DNA from: Acinetobacter sp. Ver3 | GTDB taxonomy: Bacteria > Pseudomonadota > Gammaproteobacteria > Pseudomonadales > Moraxellaceae | Assembly (NCBI RefSeq): GCF_000632455.1 | Contig: NZ_JFYL01000005.1 | Coordinates: forward strand, 1 to 64,000 | DNA: 64,000 nt | Reading direction: 5' to 3' | In this document: piece by piece, positions 7,485 through 16,036 of the stretch | How the letters are laid out: the number at the start of each line of letters is the position of its first letter | Position numbering within the stretch: the stretch's first letter is position 1 | Translations under genes and position numbers: made by a program | Notes under the pieces: model-generated | Told to the model about the DNA's origin: nothing | Databases searched by the model: none | What the model saw: the letters and a program-made list of their open reading frames with translations, nothing else

Positions 7485-8027
7485 TTAATTTAATTCTTTC
7501 GTCATTTTTGCGCCACGGCTACGTAATAACTCGAGTGTCTCACGTTCTTCCGGTAAAGCCTGTGACCAATCAATGGTATCAAAATCGCAGTCGAAAAATA
7601 AATCACTAATTGAACTCAGAATGGTATTCCCCTCTTCATCTTTGGTATTAGGATCAACTTGATGATCAAGTAAGCGTTGAACTGCAGGCACACATGCAGC
7701 ACTCGCAGCATCCCAAAGTGGGCCGTAACATTCCTCTGCATCCCATAAATGGAAATTAGCTTTCGCTGCAATCAGTGCATCTAGAATATCAAGATGTACT
7801 TGTAATTTCTGTTGTTTTTCTTCTGTTGAAAGCGCATTTCCTTGCTCATACGCTTCACAAATTTCTTCCCACCATTGAAATAAAGTGTCTGACCACACAG
7901 AAACCGCAGGGCCTTTCTCTCCTGCGATAAAGTTTGGATCTAAACCTTCTGCTAACAGGCGCTGTACCTGTGCTAGGTCTAATTCTTCTAAGGCCTGTAA
8001 AAACACTTGTTGATGTGCTGTTAGCAT
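7485..8027 (-). CDS. Ankyrin-repeat protein
   Basis: A 180-aa cytoplasmic protein with two recognisable ankyrin-like units: LDLAQVQRLLAEGLDPNF near the N terminus and ACVPAVQRLLDHQVDPNTKDEEGNT near residue 110. A less conserved, Trp- and Glu-rich helical insert lies between them. No signal peptide is seen. It probably mediates protein-protein contact; the partner is unknown. It precedes the outer-membrane barrel gene by 12 nt. Confidence 0.75.
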   Translation of the reverse strand: MLTAHQQVFLQALEELDLAQVQRLLAEGLDPNFIAGEKGPAVSVWSDTLFQWWEEICEAYEQGNALSTEEKQQKLQVHLDILDALIAAKANFHLWDAEECYGPLWDAASAACVPAVQRLLDHQVDPNTKDEEGNTILSSISDLFFDCDFDTIDWSQALPEERETLELLRSRGAKMTKELN

Positions 8028-8130
8028 TTACTTTCTCTACTATTTATCTATAACGACATTATGCCTAATAATGCAGATCATTATTCAATTAAATAAATCA
8101 AAACTGTTCATTCAAAATTTTATTCAAAAA

Positions 8131-8152
8131 AAAAAGCCCCGAAGGGCTTTTT
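8131..8152. terminator. Terminator of hpf
   Basis: GCCC (8136-8139), loop CGAA, GGGC (8144-8147), with a long A-run before and T5 after. A stable CGAA tetraloop. It works for the minus-strand hpf gene. Confidence 0.88.
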
Positions 8153-8153
8153 G

Positions 8154-8513
8154 CTATTCCACATCCACTTCATCTTCTTTCAGTTGGATGGGCGCTCCAC
8201 GAGGGTTCTCTTTTTTCTCGAATACATGTTCAAGACTACGCTTTAATCGGTCAATCGCACCATGAATCGCTGTGTCGATATTATGACCTCTGTGATTGAC
8301 CACAACTGGTTTTAGTCCAGCTGGGCGAGCTTCGATCATACATTGAATATCGTCTGCACCGCCTTTATGGGCATTTTCATCACTTAAATGAACCGAAAAA
8401 TGGGTAATTCTTTCACTATGGCGTTGAAACTCTGTATTTAGTTCTGCACGTACATAATCAATTAATCGCTCACTGTTTTGAATATTCTTATCTGTACGGA
8501 TTTCTATGTTCAT
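8154..8513 (-). CDS. hpf: Ribosome hibernation promoting factor, short HPF/YfiA type
   Basis: A 119-aa protein of the S30AE/RaiA family that binds the decoding centre of resting ribosomes. It begins MNIEIRTDKNIQNSERLIDY. It shows the beta-alpha fold HSERITHFSVHLSDENAHKGGADDIQCMIEARPAG and NIDTAIHGAIDRLKRSLEHVFEKK, then an acidic tail. The start at 8513 has AGGA about 8 nt upstream; the earlier ATG at 8528 would include that RBS in the coding region. It has no long-form C-terminal dimerisation domain. Confidence 0.85.
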   Translation of the reverse strand: MNIEIRTDKNIQNSERLIDYVRAELNTEFQRHSERITHFSVHLSDENAHKGGADDIQCMIEARPAGLKPVVVNHRGHNIDTAIHGAIDRLKRSLEHVFEKKENPRGAPIQLKEDEVDVE

Positions 8514-8566
8514 AAATATCATCCTCACTCTTCTTCTGAATCATTTTTGTGCAAAACTTTTTATCT

Positions 8567-8582
8567 TGGCACGTTTGTAGCT
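8567..8582 (+). promoter_or_regulatory. Sigma-54 (-24/-12) promoter for puuE
   Basis: TGGCACG-TTTG-TAGCT gives GG (8568-8569), exactly ten bases, then GC (8580-8581). This is close to the RpoN consensus TGGCACG-N4-TTGCW. Predicted start is near 8593, leaving a leader of about 160 nt before puuE. Confidence 0.75.
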
Positions 8583-8754
8583 TGCAATCTAATTGCATCG
8601 AACATCTTCAATTACTGTTTGGAATACGTCCCTCCACATTGAATGATGAACACTTTTTGAGTCTGCAGAACCGTGTCCTTATACTTTGAATATCGGGCCT
8701 AACTCAAAAATATGCAAGTGGTATTTTAAAAAATTAATAAAAGGATTACTCATT

Positions 8755-9717
8755 GTGACAAGTACTTACTTACGCGGACAGGCGCTTATTGATTCGATTC
8801 AAAATGCACCTTATTCCAGAGACTTAAGAGGTTATGGGGCGAATCCACCTCATCCTCATTGGCCTAATCAAGCGCGTATCGCAGTGCAATTTGTCTTAAA
8901 TTATGAAGAAGGTGGTGAAAACCACATTGAGCACGGTGATCAAGGTTCAGAGCAATTTTTATCTGAAATCGTTGGTGCTGCCAGTTTTAATGCTAAGCAT
9001 ATGTCAATGGATTCTATGTATGAGTATGGGTCAAGAGTCGGTTTTTGGCGTATTCATAATGAGTTCAAGAAACGTCAATTACCCATGACTATTTTTGGTG
9101 TGGGAATGGCTTTGGCACGTCATCCAGATGTGGTCGAAGCAATTAAATCTGCGGATTACGATGTGGTATCTCATGGTCAACGTTGGTTGCATTATCAGAA
9201 TATGGATATTGAGACCGAAAGGCAGCATATGGATCAAGCCATTTGTGTACTTGAAACGCTATTCGGACAAGCCCCAATCGGTTGGTACACAGGTCGAGAT
9301 AGTCCCAACACACGTCAACTTTTAACTGAATTTCCTCAAATCAAATACGACTGCGATTATTACGGCGATGATTTACCTTTTTGGACACAGCTCACCCATC
9401 CCAATGGCGAGCAGCATCCGCATTTAATTATTCCTTATACCCTGGACACCAACGACATGAAGTTTAGTTCAGCAGGTGGCTTCAATCATGGTGAACAGTT
9501 TTATCAATATCTAAAGGATGCCTTTGATGTCTTGTATGCCGAAGGGGAAACTGCACCAAAAATGATGTCTATTGGGATGCACTGCCGTCTTTTAGGACGC
9601 CCAGGACGCTTCAAGGCACTACAACAGTTCTTAGACTATGTTCAATCTCATGAACATGTTTGGATTTGTCGTCGTGGAGATATTGCGCAACATTGGATCG
9701 ATCATTTCGCACCATAA
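8755..9717 (+). CDS. puuE: Allantoinase PuuE (polysaccharide-deacetylase fold)
   Basis: A 320-aa enzyme hydrolysing allantoin to allantoate in purine catabolism. RDLRGYGANPPHPHWP, FVLNYEEGGE, YEYGSRVG, PIGWYTGRDSPNTR, IPYTLDTNDMKF and MHCRLLGRPGR closely follow Pseudomonas PuuE. That enzyme has a NodB-like fold and is reported to be metal-independent, unlike amidohydrolase allantoinases. The frame opens at 8686, but GTG 8755 is chosen because AAGGA lies 9 nt upstream and the extra 23 residues are not family-like. It has its own sigma-54 promoter. Confidence 0.93.
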   Translation: MTSTYLRGQALIDSIQNAPYSRDLRGYGANPPHPHWPNQARIAVQFVLNYEEGGENHIEHGDQGSEQFLSEIVGAASFNAKHMSMDSMYEYGSRVGFWRIHNEFKKRQLPMTIFGVGMALARHPDVVEAIKSADYDVVSHGQRWLHYQNMDIETERQHMDQAICVLETLFGQAPIGWYTGRDSPNTRQLLTEFPQIKYDCDYYGDDLPFWTQLTHPNGEQHPHLIIPYTLDTNDMKFSSAGGFNHGEQFYQYLKDAFDVLYAEGETAPKMMSIGMHCRLLGRPGRFKALQQFLDYVQSHEHVWICRRGDIAQHWIDHFAP

Positions 9718-9733
9718 TTTCACATTCACGAGA

Positions 9734-9768
9734 AAAAGAGTGCTTTATAAGGTGCTCTTTTGATCTTT
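9734..9768 (+). terminator. Probable terminator of puuE
   Basis: AAAAGAG (9734-9740) pairs with CTCTTTT (9755-9761) across a 14-nt loop, then GATCTTTTTT. It is weak but well placed before the next sigma-54 promoter. Confidence 0.55.
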
Positions 9769-9798
9769 TTTCAGTCACTTTTTCCACCAAATCTACGT

Positions 9799-9814
9799 TG
9801 GCATTGTTATTGCA
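9799..9814 (+). promoter_or_regulatory. Sigma-54 promoter for the uraD-hiuH-permease operon
   Basis: TGGCATT-GTTA-TTGCA: GG (9800-9801), ten bases, GC (9812-9813). The -12 half TTGCA is a perfect consensus match. Predicted start is near 9825, about 26 nt before the GTG of uraD. Confidence 0.78.
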
Positions 9815-9850
9815 ATTTAAGCCTAAAGTTTCAATGTATAGGTTTGAATT

Positions 9851-10354
9851 GTGTTGCTTTCAGAATTTAATCAAACATCTGTTGAACATCAGAAAGCATT
9901 TTTATTGCAATGTGTTCATATCCCACGATGGGGCGAGGAAATCATTCATTACGGTCCTTTTGACACACGAGAAGGACTATTAAAGTATGCTGAACAACAT
10001 GCCATTACATGGACATGGGATGAAATTTTAGCAGCCCTAAATACACACCCAAGGATTGGCGAAAGAAAAGCAAAAATTGAATTATCAGAACAAGAACAAA
10101 CTTTTTCAAGGCGTGAACAAGCACGCATCACACATGATCAAGAAGTTTTAGATGCGTTATATAAAGGCAACTTGGCCTATGAAAAAAAATTCGGTTTTAT
10201 TTTTCTGATTAAAGCTTCTGGTTTGAATAGTGAAGAGATTCTGACTGCATTGGAATACCGCTTGCTAAACGATTTTGAGACTGAAAAAAGAATCGTCCAT
10301 CGCCAACTTTTAGAAATTGCTTTACTGCGCCTCTCACAGGAAATTCAAGCATGA
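9851..10354 (+). CDS. uraD: OHCU decarboxylase
   Basis: A 167-aa enzyme that decarboxylates 2-oxo-4-hydroxy-4-carboxy-5-ureidoimidazoline (OHCU) to S-allantoin. The catalytic motif NTHPRIGER with the active-site His is present, as are FGFIFLIKASG and ALEYRLLNDFETEKRIVHRQL typical of UraD. The start is GTG (9851), with TTG 9854 as an alternative; no ATG is available upstream. It overlaps hiuH by 4 nt (ATGA), so the two sequential enzymes are translationally coupled. Confidence 0.93.
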   Translation: MLLSEFNQTSVEHQKAFLLQCVHIPRWGEEIIHYGPFDTREGLLKYAEQHAITWTWDEILAALNTHPRIGERKAKIELSEQEQTFSRREQARITHDQEVLDALYKGNLAYEKKFGFIFLIKASGLNSEEILTALEYRLLNDFETEKRIVHRQLLEIALLRLSQEIQA

Positions 10355-10677
10355 TCAGCTCACATATTTTAGATACCCACCTTGGACGTCCTGCAAGTAA
10401 TGTTGAAGTTAAGCTTTTTTCTGCGTCTGGAGAGTTATTAGCGATAGCCAAAACCAATTCTGATGGACGTGTGACAGCAGCAGATTTTGGACTCGATCAA
10501 ATTGATGTCGCTGAATACAGCATCGAATTTATGACGCAAGCTTATTTCTCAGCGCAGAACATCCCAACTTTTTTTCCTAAAGCCGTCATTCATTTTTCAG
10601 TAAACGATGCTCACCAACATTACCACATTCCCTTGCTCATTAGCCCTTATGCCTACTCCACCTATCGTGGCAGCTGA
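10351..10677 (+). CDS. hiuH: 5-Hydroxyisourate hydrolase (transthyretin-like)
   Basis: A 108-aa transthyretin-related enzyme hydrolysing 5-hydroxyisourate to OHCU. It carries the signatures SSHILDTHLGRPASNV (catalytic His), TNSDGRV, PLLISPYAYSTYRGS with the terminal YRGS tetrapeptide, and the conserved His in the HFSVNDAHQHYHIPL strand. Length is typical. It acts between HpxO and UraD, is coupled to uraD, and precedes the permease by 34 bp in the same operon. Also called uraH. Confidence 0.96.
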   Translation: MISSHILDTHLGRPASNVEVKLFSASGELLAIAKTNSDGRVTAADFGLDQIDVAEYSIEFMTQAYFSAQNIPTFFPKAVIHFSVNDAHQHYHIPLLISPYAYSTYRGS

Positions 10678-10711
10678 GCACTCGCAAATTTAAAATATAG
10701 AGGGATTTATT

Positions 10712-12070
10712 ATGACTGCACACGAACAACAACAATCACCCGAACATGAATATCTTGGTGCTGGTAAAAGTGCTGCTTATGGCTTACAACATGTTTTAAC
10801 CATGTATGGTGGCATTATAGCGCCTCCTCTGATCGTGGGTACGGCTGCAGGCTTATCAGGTATGGAAATTGGGCTACTCATCGCTGCTGCTTTATTTGTC
10901 GGTGGCTTAGCGACAATTTTACAAACCATAGGCGTTAAACATATTGGCGCACAATTGCCCTTGGTTCAGGGTGTCTCTTTTGCTGGTGTAGCCACAATGG
11001 TCGCAATTGTCACCACAGGTGGCGGATTACAGGCAGTCTATGGTGCCGTCATTGTGGCATCCCTTTTAGGTTTTTTCTTAGCGCCCTACTTCTCTAAAAT
11101 TATTCGATTTTTTCCCCCAGTTGTTACAGGCTGTGTAATTACAATCATAGGCTTATCACTCCTGCCAGTTGCTGTGCGTTGGATGATGGGCGGCAATAAA
11201 AGTGCACCTGATTGGGGAAGTGCTGAAAATATTTGTTTAGCGTTAGCGACGCTTGCAATCGTCATAATATTGAATATGGCTGGCAGTGCCACAATTCGAC
11301 GCCTTTCAATTTTACTGGCAATTATTCTTGGCACTGTCTTAGCATTTATGTTTGGCTTTGGTGATTTTAGCAAAGTTGGGGAAGGTCATTGGTTACAGGT
11401 TCCTAGCTTCTTTGCATTTGGTATGCCGACCTTTGAGTTTACAGCAATACTTTCCATGATCATTGTTACCCTCGTGATTATGACTGAGACTACAGCTGAT
11501 ATTATTGCAGTCGGTGAAATTATCGGTACCGATGTAGATTCAAAACGTATTTCAGATGGTCTACGCGCAGATATGTTATCAAGTGCAGCAGCACCGATCT
11601 TTGGTTCATTTATGCAAAGTGCGTTTGCGCAAAACGTTGGTTTAGTTGCAATAACAGGGATTAAAAGTCGCTATGTTGTCGCTGCTGGCGGGATAATTCT
11701 GGTCGTACTTGGATTACTCCCAGTGATGGGGCGTTTTATTGCAGCGATTCCTGTGCCTGTACTTGGGGGGGCTGGCCTTGTTTTATTTGGTACAGTAGCC
11801 GCGAGTGGTATCCGTACACTGGCAAAAATTGATTATAACGATCAGAAAAACTTAATTATTGTCGCGACTTCCATTGCTGCAGGAATGGTACCCATTATTG
11901 ACCATTCGTTCTATTCCGACTTCCCAAAATGGGTCCAAACCTTGTTCCATTCGGGTATTAGCTCAACCTGCTTAATGGCGATAATCCTCAATATATTATT
12001 TAATCACTTAAAATTATTTGGACCGAAAATTAGTATTAAAAGTAAACAAATAATTGATTCTCATCATTAA
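10712..12070 (+). CDS. NCS2-family purine (urate/xanthine) permease
   Basis: A 452-aa inner-membrane symporter with 12-14 hydrophobic segments. It carries the NCS2 signature FAQNVGLVAITGIKSR (Gln-Asn-x-Gly... Thr-Gly) and TETTADIIAVGEIIGTDV in the substrate-site region. Homologues such as UacT, XanP and PbuX import urate or xanthine with protons. Position downstream of uraD-hiuH, with an RBS (GAGGG) before its ATG, points to urate or xanthine as substrate. I cannot separate the two from sequence alone. Confidence 0.9.
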   Translation: MTAHEQQQSPEHEYLGAGKSAAYGLQHVLTMYGGIIAPPLIVGTAAGLSGMEIGLLIAAALFVGGLATILQTIGVKHIGAQLPLVQGVSFAGVATMVAIVTTGGGLQAVYGAVIVASLLGFFLAPYFSKIIRFFPPVVTGCVITIIGLSLLPVAVRWMMGGNKSAPDWGSAENICLALATLAIVIILNMAGSATIRRLSILLAIILGTVLAFMFGFGDFSKVGEGHWLQVPSFFAFGMPTFEFTAILSMIIVTLVIMTETTADIIAVGEIIGTDVDSKRISDGLRADMLSSAAAPIFGSFMQSAFAQNVGLVAITGIKSRYVVAAGGIILVVLGLLPVMGRFIAAIPVPVLGGAGLVLFGTVAASGIRTLAKIDYNDQKNLIIVATSIAAGMVPIIDHSFYSDFPKWVQTLFHSGISSTCLMAIILNILFNHLKLFGPKISIKSKQIIDSHH

Positions 12071-12089
12071 TTTAAACCATCTTTGTATC

Positions 12090-12119
12090 AATGCCTGCAT
12101 ACGTGGGCATTAATTTTTC
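12090..12119 (+). terminator. Probable terminator of the uraD-hiuH-permease operon
   Basis: AATGCC (12090-12095) pairs with GGCATT (12106-12111), followed by AATTTTTCC. It overlaps the upstream in-frame extension of the next ORF, which argues that the porin starts at 12193. Confidence 0.65.
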
Positions 12120-12133
12120 CTTTCATCCACTTT

Positions 12134-12149
12134 TGGCTTTATTTTTGCA
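12134..12149 (+). promoter_or_regulatory. Sigma-54 promoter for the Tsx-like porin
   Basis: TGGCTTT-ATTT-TTGCA: GG (12135-12136), ten bases, GC (12147-12148). The -12 half is perfect; the -24 half has TGGC but not ACG. Predicted start is near 12160, about 33 nt before the ATG. Confidence 0.68.
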
Positions 12150-12192
12150 AAAGAATCGTTATTCTGTTACCGCTTTCTCTGGGGATTCTTTT

Positions 12193-12942
12193 ATGAAACT
12201 TAATCAAATCGCAGCACTTTGCGCATTAGCTTCTACAGCAGCGTTTACTCAAGCAAGTCCAATTGTTTGGCAAGATTTCAGCCTAACTGGTCTTTATGGC
12301 GATAACTACCTAAACCCTTTCTCTCAACAAGAAGGTGAACGCTATACCATCACTGCTGAATATGCTGCAAAGCTTAAGTACTCGGATGTTTTCTTTTTCG
12401 TCGATCAACAATGGGGCGGAAAAGATGGCGATTCAACTTACCTTGAATTAGCTCCACGATTAAGTTTAAGTGAAGTTTCTGGCCAAAAACTAAGCGCTGG
12501 TCCAATCAAAGATGTATTGATTGCAACGACTTGGGAACACAACGCTGGTTATAACAACAATACTGAGTTCAATAACTTCTTGTATGGCGTAGGCTTTGCT
12601 TTAGATATTCCTTACACGCAATATGCAAATATTAACTTCTATCGAGTTGACAATGACTTGACTGAAGATGACTACCAAATGACGATCACTTACGCTGTTC
12701 CATTCAAGCTAGGCAATGAAGAATTCTTGGCAGATGCATTCCTTGATTGGTCTACAAATGAAGGTCCTGGTCATGCGAGTGAATTGAACTGGACAAGCCA
12801 ATATAAATGGAATGTTGGTAAACATATCTCTCCAAAAACCAAATTGTATGTAGGTGTTGAACACTCTGTTTGGAACAATAAATTCGGTCAAAAAGGTCAA
12901 GACCAAAACGATGTAAGCGCATTGGTTAAATATCATTTCTAA
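12193..12942 (+). CDS. Nucleoside-specific channel (Tsx-like) outer-membrane porin
   Basis: A 249-aa precursor with signal peptide MKLNQIAALCALASTAAFTQA. The barrel region includes FSLTGLYGDNYLNPF, VFFFVDQQWGGKDG and SVWNNKFGQKGQDQNDVSALVKYHF with a terminal Phe, matching the Tsx/OmpK channel family. It probably lets purines, nucleosides or urate cross the outer membrane for the neighbouring permease. ATG 12193 follows GGGGA and starts the signal peptide; the longer frame from 12091 would run through a terminator. Confidence 0.85.
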   Translation: MKLNQIAALCALASTAAFTQASPIVWQDFSLTGLYGDNYLNPFSQQEGERYTITAEYAAKLKYSDVFFFVDQQWGGKDGDSTYLELAPRLSLSEVSGQKLSAGPIKDVLIATTWEHNAGYNNNTEFNNFLYGVGFALDIPYTQYANINFYRVDNDLTEDDYQMTITYAVPFKLGNEEFLADAFLDWSTNEGPGHASELNWTSQYKWNVGKHISPKTKLYVGVEHSVWNNKFGQKGQDQNDVSALVKYHF

Positions 12943-12956
12943 TTGATATTTATAAT

Positions 12957-12988
12957 AAAAAAGCAAGACTAGTGTCTTGCTTTTTTTT
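12957..12988. terminator. Terminator of the Tsx-like gene
   Basis: GCAAGAC (12963-12969), loop TAGT, GTCTTGC (12974-12980), flanked by A6 and T8. Confidence 0.93.
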
Positions 12989-13039
12989 ATGCTCAATAAT
13001 CAAAATAAAGTTATAAATACTGACGATTAGAATAAAAAA

Positions 13040-13546
13040 ATGTCTTTTAAAATTCGTTTCGCAACTGAACAGGATTTAACTCAAATCCAAGATATTTACA
13101 ACGATGAAATTCTGAATGGTTTTGCAACATGGAATGAGCAAGATCAAGACATTTATTATTATCAGAATTGGTATCGTCAGCATCTAATAGATCATTTCCC
13201 TATTTTTGTGGTTGAAAACGAACTCACCCAACAAATTGCAGGTTATGCTGAATATAGTACATTTAGAGCGATCAGTGGTTTTAGACAAACTGTCGAACAC
13301 TCTGTGTATATTCATCCCAATTTTACACCTTTGGGTTTAGGCAAAGCTTTACTCCAACATTTAATTCAACACGCAAGCCAACATAAAATTCATGTCATGA
13401 TCGCTGCTATAGATCATGAAAATTTTGCATCCATCAAATTACATGAATACTTTGGATTTAAACAAACAGGCTATTTACCTGAAGTCGGACAAAAATTTGG
13501 ATCTTGGCGCAATCTCGTCTTATTCCAACTGAATCTAAATACTTAA
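13040..13546 (+). CDS. GNAT-family N-acetyltransferase (phosphinothricin-acetyltransferase-like)
   Basis: A 168-aa acetyl-CoA-dependent transferase. The acetyl-CoA loop is seen as HPNFTPLGLGKALLQHLIQHA, with the typical helix and the motif NFASIKLHEYFGFKQTGYLPEVGQKFGSW near the end. The N terminus IRFATEQDLTQIQDIYNDEI is like Pat/YncA proteins, which acetylate phosphinothricin, methionine sulfoximine or related amino acids. The true substrate is unknown. It is a single gene between terminators and shows no clear link to purine breakdown. Confidence 0.85.
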   Translation: MSFKIRFATEQDLTQIQDIYNDEILNGFATWNEQDQDIYYYQNWYRQHLIDHFPIFVVENELTQQIAGYAEYSTFRAISGFRQTVEHSVYIHPNFTPLGLGKALLQHLIQHASQHKIHVMIAAIDHENFASIKLHEYFGFKQTGYLPEVGQKFGSWRNLVLFQLNLNT

Positions 13547-13566
13547 AAAGGGCATTTAGCCCTTTT
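13546..13566. terminator. Bidirectional terminator
   Basis: AAAAGGGC (13546-13553), loop ATTTA, GCCCTTTT (13559-13566). It lies between the convergent GNAT gene and hpxO. Confidence 0.9.
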
Positions 13567-13577
13567 AGTTGAAATCT

Positions 13578-14735
13578 TTAATCCAAAGGATTTCCAACAA
13601 TATTACTGATAATACCTTTCATAATATGAGGTCCTTGTTCTTTTCTTAAGTCCTCATACCATTCACGAGTAATCGATTCGTCTTTCATATGCGTCACATC
13701 ACAACGTTTACGCGCTCTCAATACCATTTCAGCAGTGCGTTCATTACGTTTGTTTTGATAACGTCTTAAAGCATCCTGAATTCCCAGTGTATTAATCTGT
13801 AATGCCCGAGCCAAATAAATGGCATCTTCCATCGCTTGGCAACCGCCCTGCCCAATATCAGGTGTTGTACTATGTGCTGCATCGCCAACAATCACCACTC
13901 GCCCTTTATAGAAATCTGCAAATGGTTCTATATCATGGATTTCAACACGATTGGTTCGCTGTTCATCAATAGCATCAATCAAAGTTTGTACTTGCGGACA
14001 CCAACCGTCAAAATATTGTTTTAGTAATTTTTTATACTGAGTACGATCATTTTCCAAACCTAATTCAAGTGGTACATCAAAGAAGAAATAAAAACGATTA
14101 CCTGCGACTGGCATTAAAGAAGCTCGCTTCCCTTCTCCTACAAAGGTGGTCCACTGATCAGCAGGTGCCAGCGACTCAGAAATTTCGACCAACCCATTCC
14201 AATTCACATAACCTGCATAACGACGCTCAACTTGCTCACCTAAAACATAGGCACGCGTGATCGAATGAGTGCCATCCGCGCCGACCAATAAATCCGTCGT
14301 TATTTGTGTTCCGTCAGCAAAATGGATTTTGACGTCATCACCTTGATCCTCAAGTCCGATCATTTTTTTTGCAAGATGAATATCTTCACGTCCAAACTCA
14401 TCCATCAACATATTTTGTAATTCAGCGCGAGAAACTGGATAAGGTCGCTGCCCAACTTCTTCAATCAACGGATATAAATTAAATTGCGTCATGACATCAC
14501 CCGTGAGCCCATCGACATAAGCAAGGTGATCCATTTTCCCACCAAGTTGAGCGACTTGATCCGTGAGTCCTAGATAGTTCAAACATTTCACACCATTTGA
14601 CCACAATGAAATCGCAGCACCCACGGGTAAAATTTTTTCAGTTTGTTCATATATTGAAACTTGATGACCAAATTTCTTCAGCGCAATTCCGGTCGTTAAT
14701 CCTGCCATTCCGGCACCAATAATGGTGATATTCAT
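13578..14735 (-). CDS. hpxO: FAD-dependent urate hydroxylase HpxO
   Basis: A 385-aa class A flavin monooxygenase that oxidises urate to 5-hydroxyisourate with NADH and O2. It has the FAD-binding N terminus [21 protein letters not shown], the family-specific stretches [47 protein letters not shown] and [14 protein letters not shown], and the second FAD motif [19 protein letters not shown]. It is nearly colinear with Klebsiella HpxO. Start 14735 is chosen because GGAAG lies 5 nt upstream and the dinucleotide-binding fold begins there; the frame extends to 14879. It has its own sigma-54 promoter. Confidence 0.94.
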   Translation of the reverse strand: MNITIIGAGMAGLTTGIALKKFGHQVSIYEQTEKILPVGAAISLWSNGVKCLNYLGLTDQVAQLGGKMDHLAYVDGLTGDVMTQFNLYPLIEEVGQRPYPVSRAELQNMLMDEFGREDIHLAKKMIGLEDQGDDVKIHFADGTQITTDLLVGADGTHSITRAYVLGEQVERRYAGYVNWNGLVEISESLAPADQWTTFVGEGKRASLMPVAGNRFYFFFDVPLELGLENDRTQYKKLLKQYFDGWCPQVQTLIDAIDEQRTNRVEIHDIEPFADFYKGRVVIVGDAAHSTTPDIGQGGCQAMEDAIYLARALQINTLGIQDALRRYQNKRNERTAEMVLRARKRCDVTHMKDESITREWYEDLRKEQGPHIMKGIISNIVGNPLD

Positions 14736-14776
14736 TTTTACTTCCACAATTTTTTTTGCTTTAACCCACTGCTTAA

Positions 14777-14792
14777 AGCGAAAAACGTGCCA
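14777..14792 (-). promoter_or_regulatory. Sigma-54 promoter for hpxO
   Basis: On the minus strand: TGGCACG-TTTT-TCGCT, with GG at 14791-14790, ten bases, and GC at 14779-14778. The -24 half is perfect. Predicted start is near 14766, about 30 nt before the chosen ATG, which supports that start. Confidence 0.78.
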
Positions 14793-14826
14793 TTTCCACC
14801 AATAGAGCGCTACATAAGTGCAAGGT

Positions 14827-14842
14827 TGGCACATGCTGTGCA
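14827..14842 (+). promoter_or_regulatory. Sigma-54 promoter for alc
   Basis: TGGCACA-TGCT-GTGCA: GG (14828-14829), ten bases, GC (14840-14841). Predicted start is near 14853. It faces away from the hpxO promoter only 35 bp away, so one enhancer-bound activator could serve both. Confidence 0.75.
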
Positions 14843-14947
14843 TTCTTTTTAAAGCCCTTAAGCAGATGCGACATAACAACGCATTACGATTCTAAGAATG
14901 CATTCTTTTGATAAGAATCAAGTTTTAAAGCAATAATGGAAGATGAC

Positions 14948-15955
14948 ATGGCAACACTATTGGCACCGGAATTTGAAATCCCTACTCCTTTACAGCAACT
15001 TACTAACCTTGCAGATGCCCGAATTGGTGCAAAAGTCACAACATGTTCTGATGATTTTTTTGCTGAAGCTCAACGTATGCTTCAGTTTGATGCGCCTATC
15101 TTTGTAGAAGGTAAATTTGATGATCATGGCAAGTGGATGGATGGATGGGAAACCCGTCGTAAACGTCACAGTGGTTATGATTGGGCGATTGTTCAGTTAG
15201 GTGTTGCAGGTAAAATTAAAGCACTCGATATTGATACCACTTTTTTTAGTGGTAATTATCCCGCTTCTGCTTCAGTAGAAGGGTGTTATGCACCAAATGA
15301 AAACTTAGATGATGCTGAATGGCACCAAATTTTACCAAATAGTATATTGGGACCAAGTCAGCACCATGTCTTTGAAGTTTCAATGAATCAGATCTTTACC
15401 CATCTGCGTTTAAATATTTTTCCAGATGGAGGTATCGCACGATTCCGCGTATATGGTGAAGTCAGCGTTCAAATCCAAGATCAAAACCAAACCCTCGACC
15501 TGCTTGCACTTGAAAATGGTGGACGTGTTATTGCCTATAGTGATGCACACTTCGGACATCCACGTAATCTGATCAATCCAGGACGTGGGGTTAATATGGG
15601 TGATGGTTGGGAAACCGCACGCCGTCGTGCACCCGGTTTCGACTGGTGTATTTTAGCTTTAGGGCAAGCTGGTCACATTGAAAAGATCGAGATTGATACA
15701 GCCCACTTTAAAGGAAATTATCCTGCTGAAGTGTCCATTCAAGCCATTTATATAGAAGATGCAACGGATCCTCAATTGATTCCACAAAGTATGTTTTGGC
15801 CTTTCTTATTAGATGCTCAACCAATGCAAATGGATCACATTCATAACTTTGTAAATGAAGTATTGGGACACGAAAAAATTTCTCATATTCGGGTGAATAT
15901 GATTCCTGATGGAGGGATTAGCCGTATACGCCTCTGGGGTAAAGTAAATCCTTAG
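14948..15955 (+). CDS. alc: Allantoicase
   Basis: A 335-aa enzyme that hydrolyses allantoate to ureidoglycolate and urea. It is built of two tandem jelly-roll repeats with matching motifs: MDGWETRRKRHSGYDWAIVQLG then DTTFFSGNYPASASVEG, and GDGWETARRRAPGFDWCILALG then DTAHFKGNYPAEVSIQ. Both halves end in a FPDGGIARFRVYGE / IPDGGISRIRLWGK segment. ATG 14948 has GGAAG five bases upstream; ATG 14936 would add MEDD and lacks an RBS. It is followed by a strong hairpin before allA. Confidence 0.94.
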   Translation: MATLLAPEFEIPTPLQQLTNLADARIGAKVTTCSDDFFAEAQRMLQFDAPIFVEGKFDDHGKWMDGWETRRKRHSGYDWAIVQLGVAGKIKALDIDTTFFSGNYPASASVEGCYAPNENLDDAEWHQILPNSILGPSQHHVFEVSMNQIFTHLRLNIFPDGGIARFRVYGEVSVQIQDQNQTLDLLALENGGRVIAYSDAHFGHPRNLINPGRGVNMGDGWETARRRAPGFDWCILALGQAGHIEKIEIDTAHFKGNYPAEVSIQAIYIEDATDPQLIPQSMFWPFLLDAQPMQMDHIHNFVNEVLGHEKISHIRVNMIPDGGISRIRLWGKVNP

Positions 15956-15991
15956 TTGAGCATTTGTTACTTTTAAAGTGATCTTATTTTG

Positions 15992-16036
15992 ACTGCATTT
16001 TCGACTCAATTCTAAATTGAAAATGCAGTATCTTTT
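15992..16036 (+). terminator. Terminator-like hairpin between alc and allA
   Basis: ACTGCATTTTC (15992-16002) pairs perfectly with GAAAATGCAGT (16019-16029) across 16 nt, then ATCTTTTT. It ends only about 12 nt before the allA start codon, leaving no room for an allA promoter. Confidence 0.78.

Noticed and set aside
9660-9983. 107-codon frame across the puuE/uraD junction
   Set aside because: It overlaps the end of puuE, a terminator-like hairpin, a sigma-54 promoter and the start of uraD in another frame; the product is not protein-like.
12091-12192. 34-residue extension of the Tsx-like porin
   Set aside because: It begins within the terminator of the upstream operon, spans a sigma-54 promoter, and would bury the signal peptide.
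14736-14879. 48-residue N-terminal extension of HpxO
   Set aside because: It would cover a strong minus-strand sigma-54 promoter; the FAD-binding fold and an RBS begin at 14735.
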